Position numbers and translations under genes: made by a program. A stretch of DNA of 64,000 bases. Origin: Streptomyces termitum. GTDB taxonomy: Bacteria > Actinomycetota > Actinomycetes > Streptomycetales > Streptomycetaceae. Below the pieces are notes generated by a model. That model ran no database searches, was not told where the DNA came from, and saw nothing but the letters and a program-made list of their open reading frames with translations. Shown here in pieces: positions 23,917 to 33,919 of the stretch. How positions within the stretch are numbered: the first letter of the stretch is position 1; the number at the start of each line of letters is the position of its first letter. The DNA is taken from positions 1 to 64,000 of the forward strand of contig NZ_BMUL01000021.1 in the NCBI RefSeq assembly GCF_014650175.1, given 5' to 3'.

Positions 23917-25668
23917 TCACGCCTCCCAGACGGCCGCCCCCGTACGGTCATCGGCGTACCCCGTCACCCTCAGCTGGGTGTCGGCGAGGAAGTCGGCCAG
24001 GCCCGGCGGTTCCGCGCCGGCCCAGCGGGCGGCCAGTTCGCGGGCGAGGGCGGGCTCGCCGCGCATCGGCTCGGCGAGGCCGGGCGAGGCGAGCAGCAGG
24101 GTGTCGCCGGGGCGGGCCACCGAGGCGCGGAACCGGAAGGGTTCGGCGGGCGGCGGGACCGGCTCCTCGACGAGCGGGCCGGGGGCGGTGGCGATGCCGA
24201 GGTCCAGGGTGAGGCGGTCGCCCTCCTCCGTCGCCTCCGGGACCCCGCCCGGCGGCGTCGAGCCGAAGCCGACGACCGGCTCGCCGGTGACGGCGGCGGG
24301 GTCGGGCAGCAGCGGCTCGATGTCCTGCCAGGCGCCGTCCCTGAGCCGGAACAGCCCGCCGCCGCCGACCCCGAAGAAGACCCGGGTGCGGCATTCCGGG
24401 TCGGCCGGGATCAGCAGGCAGCGGAGGGTGGCGGTGTACGCGTCGGGGGCGAGGCCGCGCTCGGCGGCGCCGGCCCGCAGCCGTCCGTAGGCCCGGTCGG
24501 TGAGCCGGTGCAGCCCGGACTTGAGCTCGCCCCGGCGGCCGGTGCGGATGTCCTCGGAGAGCCGGGCGTGGCTGCGGCCGACGGCCTCGCCGATCCAGCG
24601 GCAGACGTCGGCGGCGGCCCGGTGGGCCTCCTCGGCGGCGCGGGACCCGGCGGCGACGGCGACCAGTACGAGGGCGGCCTCGTCGTGGCCGAAGCGGGCG
24701 GTGAGGAGGGCGTCGCGGCGGGGCTCGCCCCGGTAGCGGGCCGAGTCGCCGCGGACGGAGGCGGCGCGGAGGGTGGCGGCGCCGTAGCGGGCGCCGTCCA
24801 GGACGGTGTCGGCGGCCAGGCCGTCGAGGTCGCCGGGCCGGGCGACGGGCAGCGCGGTGGGCTCGGCCTCGTACGTGGGCGGTCTGCTGCCGACGAAGCC
24901 GGTACGGGGCCGGGGCAGCGGCACCTGGACCGTCGGCTCGTGCCCCGCCCCCGTCCGCACCTGAACGGTGACGTCCTCCCCCACCGGCTCCGGCGCGACC
25001 GGCGGCGGCGACGGGAAGGTCCGGGGCCCGCCGTCCCCGCCCTCCGGCGGCTCCCACGGCGCGGGCGCCAGCACGGCCCGCACGGGCGCCGACGGCTTGA
25101 CCGGCGGCTCGAACAGGGAGGGCGCGGGCGGGGTGGACGGGTCCGACGGGGACTCATCGTGTCCGGCACCCGCCGGGTCCGGCACCCGCCGGACCGGGGG
25201 CTCGGCCGGGGGCTCGGCGGGCCGGGCGGGCGGGGAGAGCACGGACCGGGTCGGCCCGGCCCCCGGCGCCCGGGGGGCCCGCTCCGGACGGGGCGGTTCG
25301 GGCGCCGGGACCGGCGGGACCGGCGCCGTACCGGACGGCGCGGGCGCGACCGCCGGGGCCTGGGGCGGAGCCGGGGCCGGCGGGGCGGACGCCGGAAGCG
25401 GTGGCTCAGGGGCCGGGGTCGGCGGGGTCCGGGGTACCGGAGGAGCCGGGGGCGGTGGTGCCGGGGGTGTCTGTGCGACCGGCGGCGCCGGTGGGGCCGG
25501 GACGGCCGGGTGGGCGGAGGGTGGTGGTGGGGTGGCGGGGGTGGGTGCCGTGGCTCGGGTGGCGGAGGCGAAGCGGGCGTCGAGGCTGTCGCCCGAGGCC
25601 GCCGGGGCGGTGTCCTCCGCCGCGTCGTCGTAGAGCGCGTCCCACCAGTTGTCCCCCTGCTGCGTCAT
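23917..25668 (-). CDS. PP2C-like protein with proline-rich N-terminus
   Basis: A 583-aa protein. The first ~260 residues after MTQQGDNWWDALYDD are Pro/Ala-rich and disordered. The C-terminal ~300 residues resemble a serine/threonine phosphatase 2C domain (ATLRAASVRGDSARYRGEPR, DEAALVLVAVAAGSRAAEEA, RPGDTLLLASPGLAEPM), although the metal-binding Asp residues are not all clear, so activity is uncertain. The start at ATG 25668 gives the MTQQ...WWD N-terminus familiar from Streptomyces homologues. It follows the subtilase gene in the same direction. Confidence 0.72.
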   Translation of the reverse strand: MTQQGDNWWDALYDDAAEDTAPAASGDSLDARFASATRATAPTPATPPPPSAHPAVPAPPAPPVAQTPPAPPPPAPPVPRTPPTPAPEPPLPASAPPAPAPPQAPAVAPAPSGTAPVPPVPAPEPPRPERAPRAPGAGPTRSVLSPPARPAEPPAEPPVRRVPDPAGAGHDESPSDPSTPPAPSLFEPPVKPSAPVRAVLAPAPWEPPEGGDGGPRTFPSPPPVAPEPVGEDVTVQVRTGAGHEPTVQVPLPRPRTGFVGSRPPTYEAEPTALPVARPGDLDGLAADTVLDGARYGAATLRAASVRGDSARYRGEPRRDALLTARFGHDEAALVLVAVAAGSRAAEEAHRAAADVCRWIGEAVGRSHARLSEDIRTGRRGELKSGLHRLTDRAYGRLRAGAAERGLAPDAYTATLRCLLIPADPECRTRVFFGVGGGGLFRLRDGAWQDIEPLLPDPAAVTGEPVVGFGSTPPGGVPEATEEGDRLTLDLGIATAPGPLVEEPVPPPAEPFRFRASVARPGDTLLLASPGLAEPMRGEPALARELAARWAGAEPPGLADFLADTQLRVTGYADDRTGAAVWEA

Positions 25669-25791
25669 GCCCTTATTGTCCACCGCGGGGAGCGCCGGAA
25701 AACGGGACACGGCGAAAAGCGTTGCGGCGAACGGGTGGTCCGCCGGACGGCCCCACCCCCCACGGGAAGGACGCCCGGCGGACCGGCGTGG

Positions 25792-28700
25792 TCAGCGCAC
25801 GTCGTAGGCGCGGACCACGGTCTGGGTGACGGAGTTGCCGTTGGCGTCCGTCAGTTCGGTCTTCAGGGTGACCTGCTTCCCCGTCGCGCCCGCGTGGTTC
25901 ACGGTCGCGGACCAGCCGTCGCCCTGTCGGGTGACCGGTGCCTCGGTCCAGGTGGTGCCGCCGTCGTAGGAGTACGACAGCGCGGCCGAGGTGAGGGCGG
26001 CGGGGCGGTAGCCCGCGTGTCCCGTCACGGTGAGGCCGATCTTCTGGCCGTCGGTGGCGGCGAGGGTCTTGAGCCCGTCCGCCGGCAGGTCGTACCGGGG
26101 GAAGAGGATCGGGACGCCCTGAGAATAGACGGTCTCGTCGAGGCGGGAGGTGAACTTCCAGACCGACTGGACGGAGGTGGAGCGGGCCCAGTTCCGGTTG
26201 CCCATCTTCATGGTGTTCTGTTCGAGCTCGTACGTGCCGGGCTCGGCGGGCACCTCGAAGGCGCCGAAGGGCCAGGCGTTCTCGCCGATGAGCTCGCCGT
26301 CGCGGCGCAGCCGCAGGTTGCCGAGGTCGCCGAAGGAACCGGGCTCGGCGTGGTGGGTGCCGTCGCCCCACATCGCCGCGGCGAAGCCGATGAGGTTGCC
26401 CTGGCGTTCGGCGACGAGGACCGGCGCGCCGGTCGCGTCGCGCGGGGCGGTCGGCGCGGTGACTCCGTCGTACCAGGTCTCGGTGCGGCGCTCGCCGGGG
26501 GTGTAGGCGTGCTGGTCGCCGATCATCAGCTCGCCGTACGGGAAGCTGCTGCCGGTCATCTGCTGCCAAGCGGTGTCGCCGGGGGTGTAGTACTCGGTGC
26601 GGGTGCCCGGGGCGGGGACCGTCTCCAGGCCGGCGAAGCCGACGGAGAGGCCGCCGGGGCGGTGGGCGGTGGGGAAGTTCATGAAGTCGGCGGCGACACC
26701 GGCCGAGTGGACGGTGACGTCCGAGCGGCCGAGGCGCGCGTCGCGGACCCGGTAGGCGCGGTCGCGGCCGATCTCGCCGGTCTCGGGGAAGCCGAGGGTG
26801 TAGACGTACGGGGTCTTCGCCGTGGCCCGCCAGTCCAGGGTGACCGCGCCCGCGGCGAGCCGCTCGCGCAGGGCGGCGGCCTCGGCGGCCGGGACCGCGA
26901 GGACGGGGAGGTCGTTGCCGGTGAAGCCGCCGGTGGGGTACCAGCGGGCGGCCGAGGCGTGGTGGACGAGGAGGCCGGTCGCGCCGGCGCTCTTGGCGTC
27001 GCGGGCGAGGGCGCCGACGGCGTTGGTGTCGTCGGGGAGGGAGACCAGGGCGAGGCGGCCCCGGACTCCGGCGGCCTTCAGTTCGTCCGGGGTGCCGGTG
27101 CCCGCGTCGACGAGTCCGGCGCTGCCGGTGCCGTCGAGGTTGTCGGAGCCGGTGGAGCCGGTGACCGGGTGGAGGGCCAGGCCGTCGCCGGTGCGCAGGG
27201 AGGTGATCTGCGGGGCGGCGGCGCGCCAGTAGCTGCCGGACTCGAAGGAGCCGTCGCGGGCCTCGCCCTCGACGGAGGCGTAGTAGGCGCGGACGGTGCG
27301 CGGTCCGATGGCGGTGCCGGCGTGGGTCCAGAGGTCGTCCCAGGCGCGGGCGAAGGCGAGGGTGGCGCCGCGGACCTCGGAGGGCCGGTCGGTGCGGACC
27401 GACAGTTCGGCCGCCTTGCGGGCGTCGAGGACGAGGGTGGTGTCCTTCTTGATCTCGACCTGCGGCCGGGACAGCTGGGTGAGCGAGTCGGTCAGCGTGG
27501 CGCCCTCGCCCGCGTCGGGGGTGGTGACGAAGGAGGTGAGGAAGTAGCTGCCGGGGCGCAGGCGGAAGACCTGGTCGGCGGCGCCGTCGTTGAAGCGGCG
27601 TTCGCCGGTGGCGGTGTCGGTGCCGATGACGTCCAGCGAGGACGATCCGGCGGCGGGCCTGCCGAGGCGGTCGATCAGCTTGACGCGGAGGGTGACCGTC
27701 TCGGGTTCGACGTAGAGGGAGAAGGGGGTGGAGACGTGGACGCCGGTGCGGCTGGTGGCGACGACCCTGCCCGTGACGTCGCCGTACTGCGCGCGCTCCA
27801 GGCGGGCGGTGGGGTCGAGGGCGAGCGGGACCTTCACGGTGGCGCCGGCCGGGACGGTGACGCGGCGCTCGCCGAGGCGGGCGACGGAGGACCTGACCGG
27901 GGAGCCGTCGTTGCCGGTGAGCCGTTCGACGGCGAGGTCGAGGGTGACCGGGCGGTCGGAGGTGTTGGTGTACGGCACCTGGACCGTGGTGCGGTCGCTC
28001 CGGTCCTGCGGCCAGTGGAAGGTGCCGCCCTGGACGGCGGGGGCGGAGAGGACGGTCTGGTCGACGGCGGCCTTCACGTCGAGCCGTCCGCCGCCGGTCT
28101 CCCGGACGTCGCCGGGAATGTCCGTCTCGGCGGAGGCGACGAGGGCGGCCTTCACCTGCTGCGCGGTCCAGTCGGGGTGACGCTGCTTCAGGACGGCGGC
28201 GGCGCCCGCGACGTGCGGGGTGGCCATCGAGGTGCCGGACATCTCCCGGTAGGCGTACAGGCCGCGGCCACCGGCCGAGGCGGCGGAGATGCCGACGCCG
28301 GGGGCGGCGATCTCCGGCTTGAGGGTGTGGGCCTCGTTGGCGACCGGGCCGCGGCTGGAGAACCAGGCGGTGGAGTCGTCGCGGTCGGTGGCGCCGACGG
28401 TGAGGACGCCGGGGGCGCAGCCGGGCGAGGAGACCGAGTTGAGGCTCGGGCCCGTGTTGCCCGCGGCGATCACGAACAGGGTCTTCTCGTTCTGGGCGAG
28501 CCGTTCGGCCGCGACGCCCATCGGGTCGTCGCAGCTGGTCTCGGAGGGGTTGCCGAGGCTCATGGAGACGACGTCGGCGCCCTGGGCGACGGCCCACTCC
28601 ATGCCGGCGATGATCCACGAGGTGGCGCCGGAGCCGGAGTCGTCGAGGACCTTGCCGTTGAGGAGCCGGGCGCCGGGGGCGACGCCCTTCTTCTTGCCGC

Positions 28701-29559
28701 CGGAGGCCGCGCCGGAGCCGCCGACGGTGGAGATGGTGTGGGTGCCGTGGCCCTGGACGTCGCCGGTGCCGGCGGAGTCGGTGAAGTTCTCGGCGGCGGC
28801 GATCCGGCCCTTGAGGTCGGGGTGGTCGGCGTCGGCGCCGGTGTCGAGGACGGCGACCGTGGTGCCGGTGCCGTCGTAGCCGGCGGCCCACGCCTCGGGG
28901 GCGTGGACCTGGGCGGTCGAACGCTCCAGGGTGGCCTCGACCTTGCGGTCCAGCCAGAGCTTGTCGAGCCCGGCGGAGAAGGTGCGGGCGGTGGGGGCGG
29001 AGAGGTCCGCCCAGAAGGTGGCGGCCTGCTTCTTCTCGGTGGTGAGGGCGACGCCGCCGATGGTCTTGAGGACCTGGCCCCGGCGGGTGCCGCGCGGGGC
29101 GGCGAGGGGGGCGCGGGCGAGGTCGGAGCCGTAGACCGCGATGAGGGGGAGCGTGGTCGTGGAGGCGTCGTCGTAGCCCTGCCGGACCAGGCCGGTGACG
29201 TTGAAGAGTTCCTCGTCGACGCGGCCGGCGGCGAGCGCGCCGGTGGCGTTCTCGGGGTAGACGTAGAGGTCCTGGCCGGAGCGGCGGGTCTGGACCAGCG
29301 GGACGGTGCCGTCCTCGCGGGGCAGCACGGTGGCGGCCGGGGCGCCCCGGTCGTCGCGGGTGACCAGGACGCGGTCGCCGGTGACCAGGGTCACCGTGGC
29401 GGGCCGCTGCCCGGTCCGGGCCTGGGCCTCGCTGCCGACCAGTGGGCGGTCTGCGGTCGTTCCGTCCTGCGGCTGTGCCGCGAGGGACGGGCCGACCGCG
29501 GTGACGGCCAGCACGGCGGCGGTCGCCGCTGCCAGGGCCGTACGCGGAATCGGGCGCAT
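25792..29559 (-). CDS. Secreted S8-family serine peptidase (subtilase)
   Basis: A large (1255 aa) exported protease. The signal peptide is MRPIPRTALAAATAAVLAVT ending near SLAAQ, followed by a propeptide. The catalytic triad is visible: Asp239 in AVLDTGAD, His271 in GHGTHT and Ser444 in GTSMATPHVAG. An insert after the Asp/His part and a long C-terminal region (PA-like and beta-sandwich sequence) make it a high-molecular-weight subtilase. ATG 29559 is chosen because GGGGAG precedes it by 4-5 bases, against ATG 29571. Divergent regulator at 29788 probably controls it. Confidence 0.93.
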   Translation of the reverse strand: MRPIPRTALAAATAAVLAVTAVGPSLAAQPQDGTTADRPLVGSEAQARTGQRPATVTLVTGDRVLVTRDDRGAPAATVLPREDGTVPLVQTRRSGQDLYVYPENATGALAAGRVDEELFNVTGLVRQGYDDASTTTLPLIAVYGSDLARAPLAAPRGTRRGQVLKTIGGVALTTEKKQAATFWADLSAPTARTFSAGLDKLWLDRKVEATLERSTAQVHAPEAWAAGYDGTGTTVAVLDTGADADHPDLKGRIAAAENFTDSAGTGDVQGHGTHTISTVGGSGAASGGKKKGVAPGARLLNGKVLDDSGSGATSWIIAGMEWAVAQGADVVSMSLGNPSETSCDDPMGVAAERLAQNEKTLFVIAAGNTGPSLNSVSSPGCAPGVLTVGATDRDDSTAWFSSRGPVANEAHTLKPEIAAPGVGISAASAGGRGLYAYREMSGTSMATPHVAGAAAVLKQRHPDWTAQQVKAALVASAETDIPGDVRETGGGRLDVKAAVDQTVLSAPAVQGGTFHWPQDRSDRTTVQVPYTNTSDRPVTLDLAVERLTGNDGSPVRSSVARLGERRVTVPAGATVKVPLALDPTARLERAQYGDVTGRVVATSRTGVHVSTPFSLYVEPETVTLRVKLIDRLGRPAAGSSSLDVIGTDTATGERRFNDGAADQVFRLRPGSYFLTSFVTTPDAGEGATLTDSLTQLSRPQVEIKKDTTLVLDARKAAELSVRTDRPSEVRGATLAFARAWDDLWTHAGTAIGPRTVRAYYASVEGEARDGSFESGSYWRAAAPQITSLRTGDGLALHPVTGSTGSDNLDGTGSAGLVDAGTGTPDELKAAGVRGRLALVSLPDDTNAVGALARDAKSAGATGLLVHHASAARWYPTGGFTGNDLPVLAVPAAEAAALRERLAAGAVTLDWRATAKTPYVYTLGFPETGEIGRDRAYRVRDARLGRSDVTVHSAGVAADFMNFPTAHRPGGLSVGFAGLETVPAPGTRTEYYTPGDTAWQQMTGSSFPYGELMIGDQHAYTPGERRTETWYDGVTAPTAPRDATGAPVLVAERQGNLIGFAAAMWGDGTHHAEPGSFGDLGNLRLRRDGELIGENAWPFGAFEVPAEPGTYELEQNTMKMGNRNWARSTSVQSVWKFTSRLDETVYSQGVPILFPRYDLPADGLKTLAATDGQKIGLTVTGHAGYRPAALTSAALSYSYDGGTTWTEAPVTRQGDGWSATVNHAGATGKQVTLKTELTDANGNSVTQTVVRAYDVR

Positions 29560-29787
29560 CGCTCTCCCCATCAGAATCCGAACGAAAGGTGCAACTCACC
29601 TGCGTGTGAAGGTGGTTGGTGCTGCGGTGGCGCCACATTGGCAGAGGTGGGGGTGGGGCGGGGATGATGGCGAGGCGGGAATACGCCGTGGCCGATTCCC
29701 GCCAGGCAACCAACGGAACGGACGTCTCCGGAAGAACGCGCGCGGAACGCCGCGCGTCCGCCGGGGGCCGGTGAGGGGCGGGAACCG

Positions 29788-30771
29788 ATGCTCGGTGCGA
29801 TAGGACTGGACGAGCGGCAGGAGTCGGCGTACCGGGCGCTGATCGCGCTCGGCGCGGCGGAGGTGACCGACCTGGCGCACCGGCTGTCGCTGCCCGAGGG
29901 CGAGACCGAGCGGACGCTGCGCCGGCTGGAGGCGCAGGGGCTCGCCGCCCAGTCCTCGGCGCGCACCGGCCGCTGGGTGGCCGCGCCGCCCGCGGTGGCG
30001 CTCGGCGCGCTCCTCACCCAGCAGCGGCACGAGCTGGAGCAGGCGGAGCTGGCGGCGGCGCTGCTCACCGAGGAGTACCGGGCCGAGACCGCCGAGCCGG
30101 CCGTGCACGACCTGGTCGAGGTGGTCACCGGGGCGAGCGCGGTCACCCACCGCTTCCTCCAGCTCCAGCTCGGCGCCGCCGAGGAGGTGTGCGCCCTGGT
30201 CACCGGCAAGCCGATCGCGGTCTCCGGGCTGGAGAACGACGCGGAGGAGCTGGCCGCGGGCCGGGGCGTGCGCTACCGGGTGGTCGTCGAGCGCGAGGTG
30301 CTGGGCCTGCCCTCCGGGCTGCTGGAGCTGTCGGCGGCGCTCGGCCGGGAGGAGCAGATCCGGGTCGTCGACCGGGTGCCGACCAAGCTGATCGTCGCCG
30401 ACCGGTCGCTGGCGCTGGTGCCGCTGACCGGCCGGGGCGCGGAGCCCGCCGCGCTGGTGGTGCACGCCAGCGGTCTCCTGGAGTCGCTGATGGGCCTCTT
30501 CGAGGCGGTGTGGCGGGAGGCGCTGCCGCTGCGGCTCGGCGCGGGCGCGCAGGTCACCGAGGAGCGGGCGCCGGGGCCCGACCCCACCGACCTGGAGATC
30601 CTGTCCCTGCTGCTGGCCGGGATGACCGACGCGAGCGTCGCCAAACAGCTCGACCTGGGGCTGCGGACGGTGCAGCGGCGGGTGAAGGGGCTGATGGAGC
30701 TGGCGGCGGTGACGACCCGGCTCCAGCTCGGCTGGCACGCGTACGAGAAGGGCTGGGTGGCCCGGGGCTGA
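29788..30771 (+). CDS. TrmB/LuxR-type transcriptional regulator
   Basis: A 327-aa regulator with an N-terminal TrmB-like winged helix (AYRALIALGAAEVTDLAHRL, TERTLRRLEAQGLA) and a C-terminal LuxR/GerE-type HTH (LEILSLLLAGMTDASVAKQL, DLGLRTVQRRVKGLMELA). This combination is widespread in Streptomyces next to secreted subtilases. It is divergent from the large protease gene across 228 bases and is likely to act on it. Confidence 0.88.
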   Translation: MLGAIGLDERQESAYRALIALGAAEVTDLAHRLSLPEGETERTLRRLEAQGLAAQSSARTGRWVAAPPAVALGALLTQQRHELEQAELAAALLTEEYRAETAEPAVHDLVEVVTGASAVTHRFLQLQLGAAEEVCALVTGKPIAVSGLENDAEELAAGRGVRYRVVVEREVLGLPSGLLELSAALGREEQIRVVDRVPTKLIVADRSLALVPLTGRGAEPAALVVHASGLLESLMGLFEAVWREALPLRLGAGAQVTEERAPGPDPTDLEILSLLLAGMTDASVAKQLDLGLRTVQRRVKGLMELAAVTTRLQLGWHAYEKGWVARG

Positions 30772-30833
30772 CCGGCCACCCGGACGGCCCTCGCGGCCTG
30801 CGGCGGCGGGGGCCGTGCGGGAGGCTGGGAGGC

Positions 30834-31316
30834 ATGGGCGTGTGGCAGCTCCTGCTGGTGGCGACGGTCATGCTGCTCGGCCTGTTCGGGGTCCTCGCGC
30901 CGGGCGTGCCGGGGACCTGGCTGGTGTGGGCCGCCGTGCTGTGGTGGTCGCTGCACGAGCAGACCGGGCTCGCCTGGATCCTGCTGGTCTCCTCGACGGC
31001 GCTGCTGCTGCTCACCCAGGTCGTGGTGTGGCAGCTGCCGCCGCGCCGCTTCCGGGGGGTGGGGCTCACCCGCCGGACCATCGGGTGCGCGGGCGCGGGC
31101 GCCCTCCTCGGCTTCGTCCTGGTGCCGGTGGTGGGCGCGGTCCCCGGTTTCGTCGGCGGGATCTACCTGTCGGAGCGGCTGCGGCTCGGCGGCCACGGCC
31201 AGGCCAGGGCGGCCACCCGCGCGATCATGCGGGCGGCCGGGACGAGCGTCCTGGTGGAGCTCTTCGCCTGCCTGCTGATCGTGGGGGCGTGGGCCGGGGC
31301 GGTGCTCTGGGGCTGA
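30834..31316 (+). CDS. DUF456 small membrane protein
   Basis: A 160-aa protein with about five hydrophobic segments and the DUF456 glycine-rich pattern (GVLAPGVPGTWLVWAAVLWW, GALLGFVLVPVVGAVPGFVG). Its function is not established. GGGAGG lies just before the ATG. Its TGA directly abuts the TCA (stop, other strand) of the convergent DNA repair gene with no base between. Confidence 0.85.
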   Translation: MGVWQLLLVATVMLLGLFGVLAPGVPGTWLVWAAVLWWSLHEQTGLAWILLVSSTALLLLTQVVVWQLPPRRFRGVGLTRRTIGCAGAGALLGFVLVPVVGAVPGFVGGIYLSERLRLGGHGQARAATRAIMRAAGTSVLVELFACLLIVGAWAGAVLWG

Positions 31317-32660
31317 TCAGCCCCGGCGGGCCGCCGCCCGGTACCGGCGGGCGTACGACCGCCACGGCCGCGTCCCCGCGTCGTCCGCCCCGGGCGCGTC
31401 GGGGTCGGGGACGTCCGGGTCCCCCAGCGACCGGACCCTGATCAGCGCGGCGGTCCCCGGATCCATCCCCGGTACGGCTCCGAGGCCGAGGGCGGCCTCG
31501 TCGCGGTCGGCCCCGGGGTCGAGGCGCAGGGTCCCGTCGGCGAGGGCGCGGGCGAGCGGGCCGGCCACCGGGTGGCCGGTCAGGGCGGCGGGGGTGGGGA
31601 AGAGCGCGCGGAGCGTGCCGTCGGGGGCGTCGAGGGGGGTGCCGTGGGCGGCCAGCACCCGGGCCGACTCCCCGGGGCCGAGGACGGCCCGCAGGGCGTA
31701 CTCCTCGGGGTCGGCGGCGCCGGGCGAGCGGACGCCGGGGCGGGCGGCGACCTCGGCGGCCAGGCCGGGGTCGGCGCCGAGCCGTTCGGCGACGGCGTAG
31801 GGGTCGGCGTCGAGGTCGAGGAGGCGGCGCAGCCGGTGCACGGCGGTCGTCAGGTCGCGCAGGTCGGCCAGCCGCAGCCGGGCCTCCAGCCAGCGGCCGG
31901 GCGCGTGCTCGTCGACGGCGACGACGCCGGGGCCGTACGGCAGCCGCAGGGCGCGCCGGTAGGTGCGGGCGCCGGGCGGTCCGGTGACCTCCTCGACGCC
32001 CGGCAGTGCCTCGGCGGCCAGCAGGTCGAAGACCTCGGCGGCGGCGTAGGGGCCCCGGTGGGCGAGGCGCAGCGGGACGCCGGTGGCGGCGGCCGCGGCC
32101 GCGGGCTTCTCGGCGCGCAGCTCGGTGGGGGTGCGGGCGTACACGGTCCGGATGGTGTCGTTGAACTGGCGGACGCTCGCGAAGCCGGCCGCGAAGGCGA
32201 TCTCGGTGACGGGCAGGGCGGTGGTCTGGAGCAGCACCCGGGCGGTGTGCGCCCGCTGGGCGCGGGCCAGCGCCACCGGTCCGGCGCCCAGCTCGGCGGT
32301 GAGCTGGCGCTGGACCTGGCGGGTGCTGTAGCCGAGGCGGACGGCGAGGCCGGGCACGCCCTCGCGGTCCACGACGCCGTCGCCGATCAGGCGGACGGCC
32401 CGGCCGACGACGTCGGCCCGGACGTTCCACTCGGCGGAGCCGGGGACCGCGTCGGGACGGCAGCGGCGGCAGGCCCGGAAGCCGTGCCCCTGGGCGGCGG
32501 CGGCCGTCGGGAAGAAGGCGACGTTGCGCCGCTTGGGGGTGACGGCGGGGCAGCTGGGCCGGCAGTAGATGCCGGTGGTGCGGACGGCGAAGAAGAACGC
32601 GCCGTCGAACCGCGCGTCCCTGCTGCTGACCGCCTCGTAGCGGGTGTCGTCGTCCGTCAT
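31317..32660 (-). CDS. alkA: Ada/AlkA-type DNA alkylation repair protein
   Basis: A 447-aa fusion. The N-terminal Ada zinc domain has four cysteines (CRPSC and CRRC) and accepts methyl groups from phosphotriesters. It is followed by an AraC-type HTH (LAVRLGYSTRQVQRQLTAEL, ITEIAFAAGFASVRQFND with ≤20-residue core AFAAGFASVRQFND), then an AlkA N-terminal domain and a helix-hairpin-helix glycosylase domain (VPGMDPGTAALIRVRSLGD). It would sense alkylation damage, activate transcription and excise 3-methyladenine-type bases. The catalytic Asp region DPDVPDPDA is plausible. Confidence 0.9.
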   Translation of the reverse strand: MTDDDTRYEAVSSRDARFDGAFFFAVRTTGIYCRPSCPAVTPKRRNVAFFPTAAAAQGHGFRACRRCRPDAVPGSAEWNVRADVVGRAVRLIGDGVVDREGVPGLAVRLGYSTRQVQRQLTAELGAGPVALARAQRAHTARVLLQTTALPVTEIAFAAGFASVRQFNDTIRTVYARTPTELRAEKPAAAAAATGVPLRLAHRGPYAAAEVFDLLAAEALPGVEEVTGPPGARTYRRALRLPYGPGVVAVDEHAPGRWLEARLRLADLRDLTTAVHRLRRLLDLDADPYAVAERLGADPGLAAEVAARPGVRSPGAADPEEYALRAVLGPGESARVLAAHGTPLDAPDGTLRALFPTPAALTGHPVAGPLARALADGTLRLDPGADRDEAALGLGAVPGMDPGTAALIRVRSLGDPDVPDPDAPGADDAGTRPWRSYARRYRAAARRG

Positions 32661-32728
32661 GCCTCCAGTGTGCGGCGGCGGACCGCCGCACACCGGCGGG
32701 ATTCGGACGGGGGGCTCGGGCGCCCGGG

Positions 32729-33856
32729 TTACCGGAGGCGGCCCTCGCGCTTGAACTCCATGGCGGCGCGGCCCTCGGCGCCCTTGCGCTTCCAGTCCTT
32801 GCGGATCTCGTGGCGCAGGCGGGCGTCGGTCTTGGCGACCAGCCGCTGGTTCTCGCGGATCAGTTTGCGGTAGCTCTCCAGGCGGCGTACGGACAGCGAA
32901 CCGTCCTCCAGCGCGGCCACGACGGCGCAGCCCGGTTCGGACTCGTGGGCGCAGTCGTGGAAGCGGCACTCGGCCGCCAGCTCCTCGATCTCGGCGAAGG
33001 TCTGGCCGACGCCGGCCTCCGCGTCCCACAGTCCGACCCCGCGCAGTCCGGGGGTGTCGATGAGGACCCCGCCGGCGGGCAGCACGAAGAGGTTGCGGGT
33101 GGTCGTGGTGTGCCGGCCCTTGCCGTCCACGTCACGGGCCGCCTGGACGGTCATGACGTCGTCGCCGACGAGGGCGTTGGCGAGGGTGGACTTCCCGGCG
33201 CCGGAGACGCCGAGGAGGACGGTGGTGCCGCCGGAGACGACGGCCTTGAGGATCTCGATCCCCTCGCCGGTGGCGGAGCTGAGCGGCAGCACCTCCACGC
33301 CGGGGGCGGCCGCGCCGACGTCCTCGACCAGGTGGGAGAGGACGACCGGGTCGGGCACCAGGTCGGCCTTGGACAGGACGACGGTCGGCTGGGCGCCGGA
33401 CTCCCACGCCAGGGCGAGGAAGCGTTCGATCCGGCCGAGGTCAAGCTCGACGGCGAGCGAGACGGTGATGACGGCGTGGTCGACGTTGGCCGCGAGGATC
33501 TGGCCCTCGGACCGCTTGGAGGAGGTGGACCGCGCGAACGCCGTCCGGCGCGGCAGGCAGGCCCGTACGTACCGGGGGTCGCCGGCGCCCTCGGGGTCGA
33601 CGGCGGCCCAGTCCCCGGTGCACACGACGCGCAGCGGATCGTGCGGCGTCACGAACGCCGTGTCGGCCCGGACGGTCCCGTCGGCGGTGGCGACGTCGCA
33701 CTGCCCCCGGTCGACCCGGACGACCCGCCCGGGCACGAGCCCCTGGGCGGCGTACGGGGCGAAGTCCTCGGCCCAGCCGGAGTCCCAGCCGTGGGCGTCG
33801 AGCACCGGGGAGGAGAAGGAAGGGGTGGTGGAACGGAAGGAAAGCGGGAAAGACAA
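32729..33856 (-). CDS. rsgA: Ribosome small-subunit GTPase RsgA
   Basis: A circularly permuted GTPase that matures the 30S subunit. N-terminal OB fold (GRVVRVDRGQCDV), then G4 (VVLSKADLVPD), G1 (LLGVSGAGKSTLANAL), G3 (DTPGLRGVGL) in permuted order, and a C-terminal zinc-binding domain (CRFHDCAHESEPGC). I place the start at TTG 33856, which has AAGGG 6 bases upstream and gives 375 aa; GTG 33886 is an alternative. A 23-codon ORF and a short GC hairpin precede it, suggesting leader control. Confidence 0.92.
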   Translation of the reverse strand: MSFPLSFRSTTPSFSSPVLDAHGWDSGWAEDFAPYAAQGLVPGRVVRVDRGQCDVATADGTVRADTAFVTPHDPLRVVCTGDWAAVDPEGAGDPRYVRACLPRRTAFARSTSSKRSEGQILAANVDHAVITVSLAVELDLGRIERFLALAWESGAQPTVVLSKADLVPDPVVLSHLVEDVGAAAPGVEVLPLSSATGEGIEILKAVVSGGTTVLLGVSGAGKSTLANALVGDDVMTVQAARDVDGKGRHTTTTRNLFVLPAGGVLIDTPGLRGVGLWDAEAGVGQTFAEIEELAAECRFHDCAHESEPGCAVVAALEDGSLSVRRLESYRKLIRENQRLVAKTDARLRHEIRKDWKRKGAEGRAAMEFKREGRLR

Positions 33857-33919
33857 GGGGAACCCTTCACAGGGTGGCCCCGGCACCGCGCTCCGAGCGC
33901 GCGGCAGGTCGGACGGATG

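Noticed and set aside
25792..29559. Subtilase as the mycosin of the type VII system
   Set aside because: It is much larger than mycosins, has no C-terminal membrane anchor, lies 11 kb or more from the locus and is paired with a TrmB/LuxR regulator.
21847..29667. A 2606-codon open frame on the plus strand
   Set aside because: It lies opposite the HATPase, PoxB, PP2C and subtilase genes, all with clear motifs. Its product is Gly/Glu/Val low-complexity sequence, as expected from the complement of GC3-biased genes.
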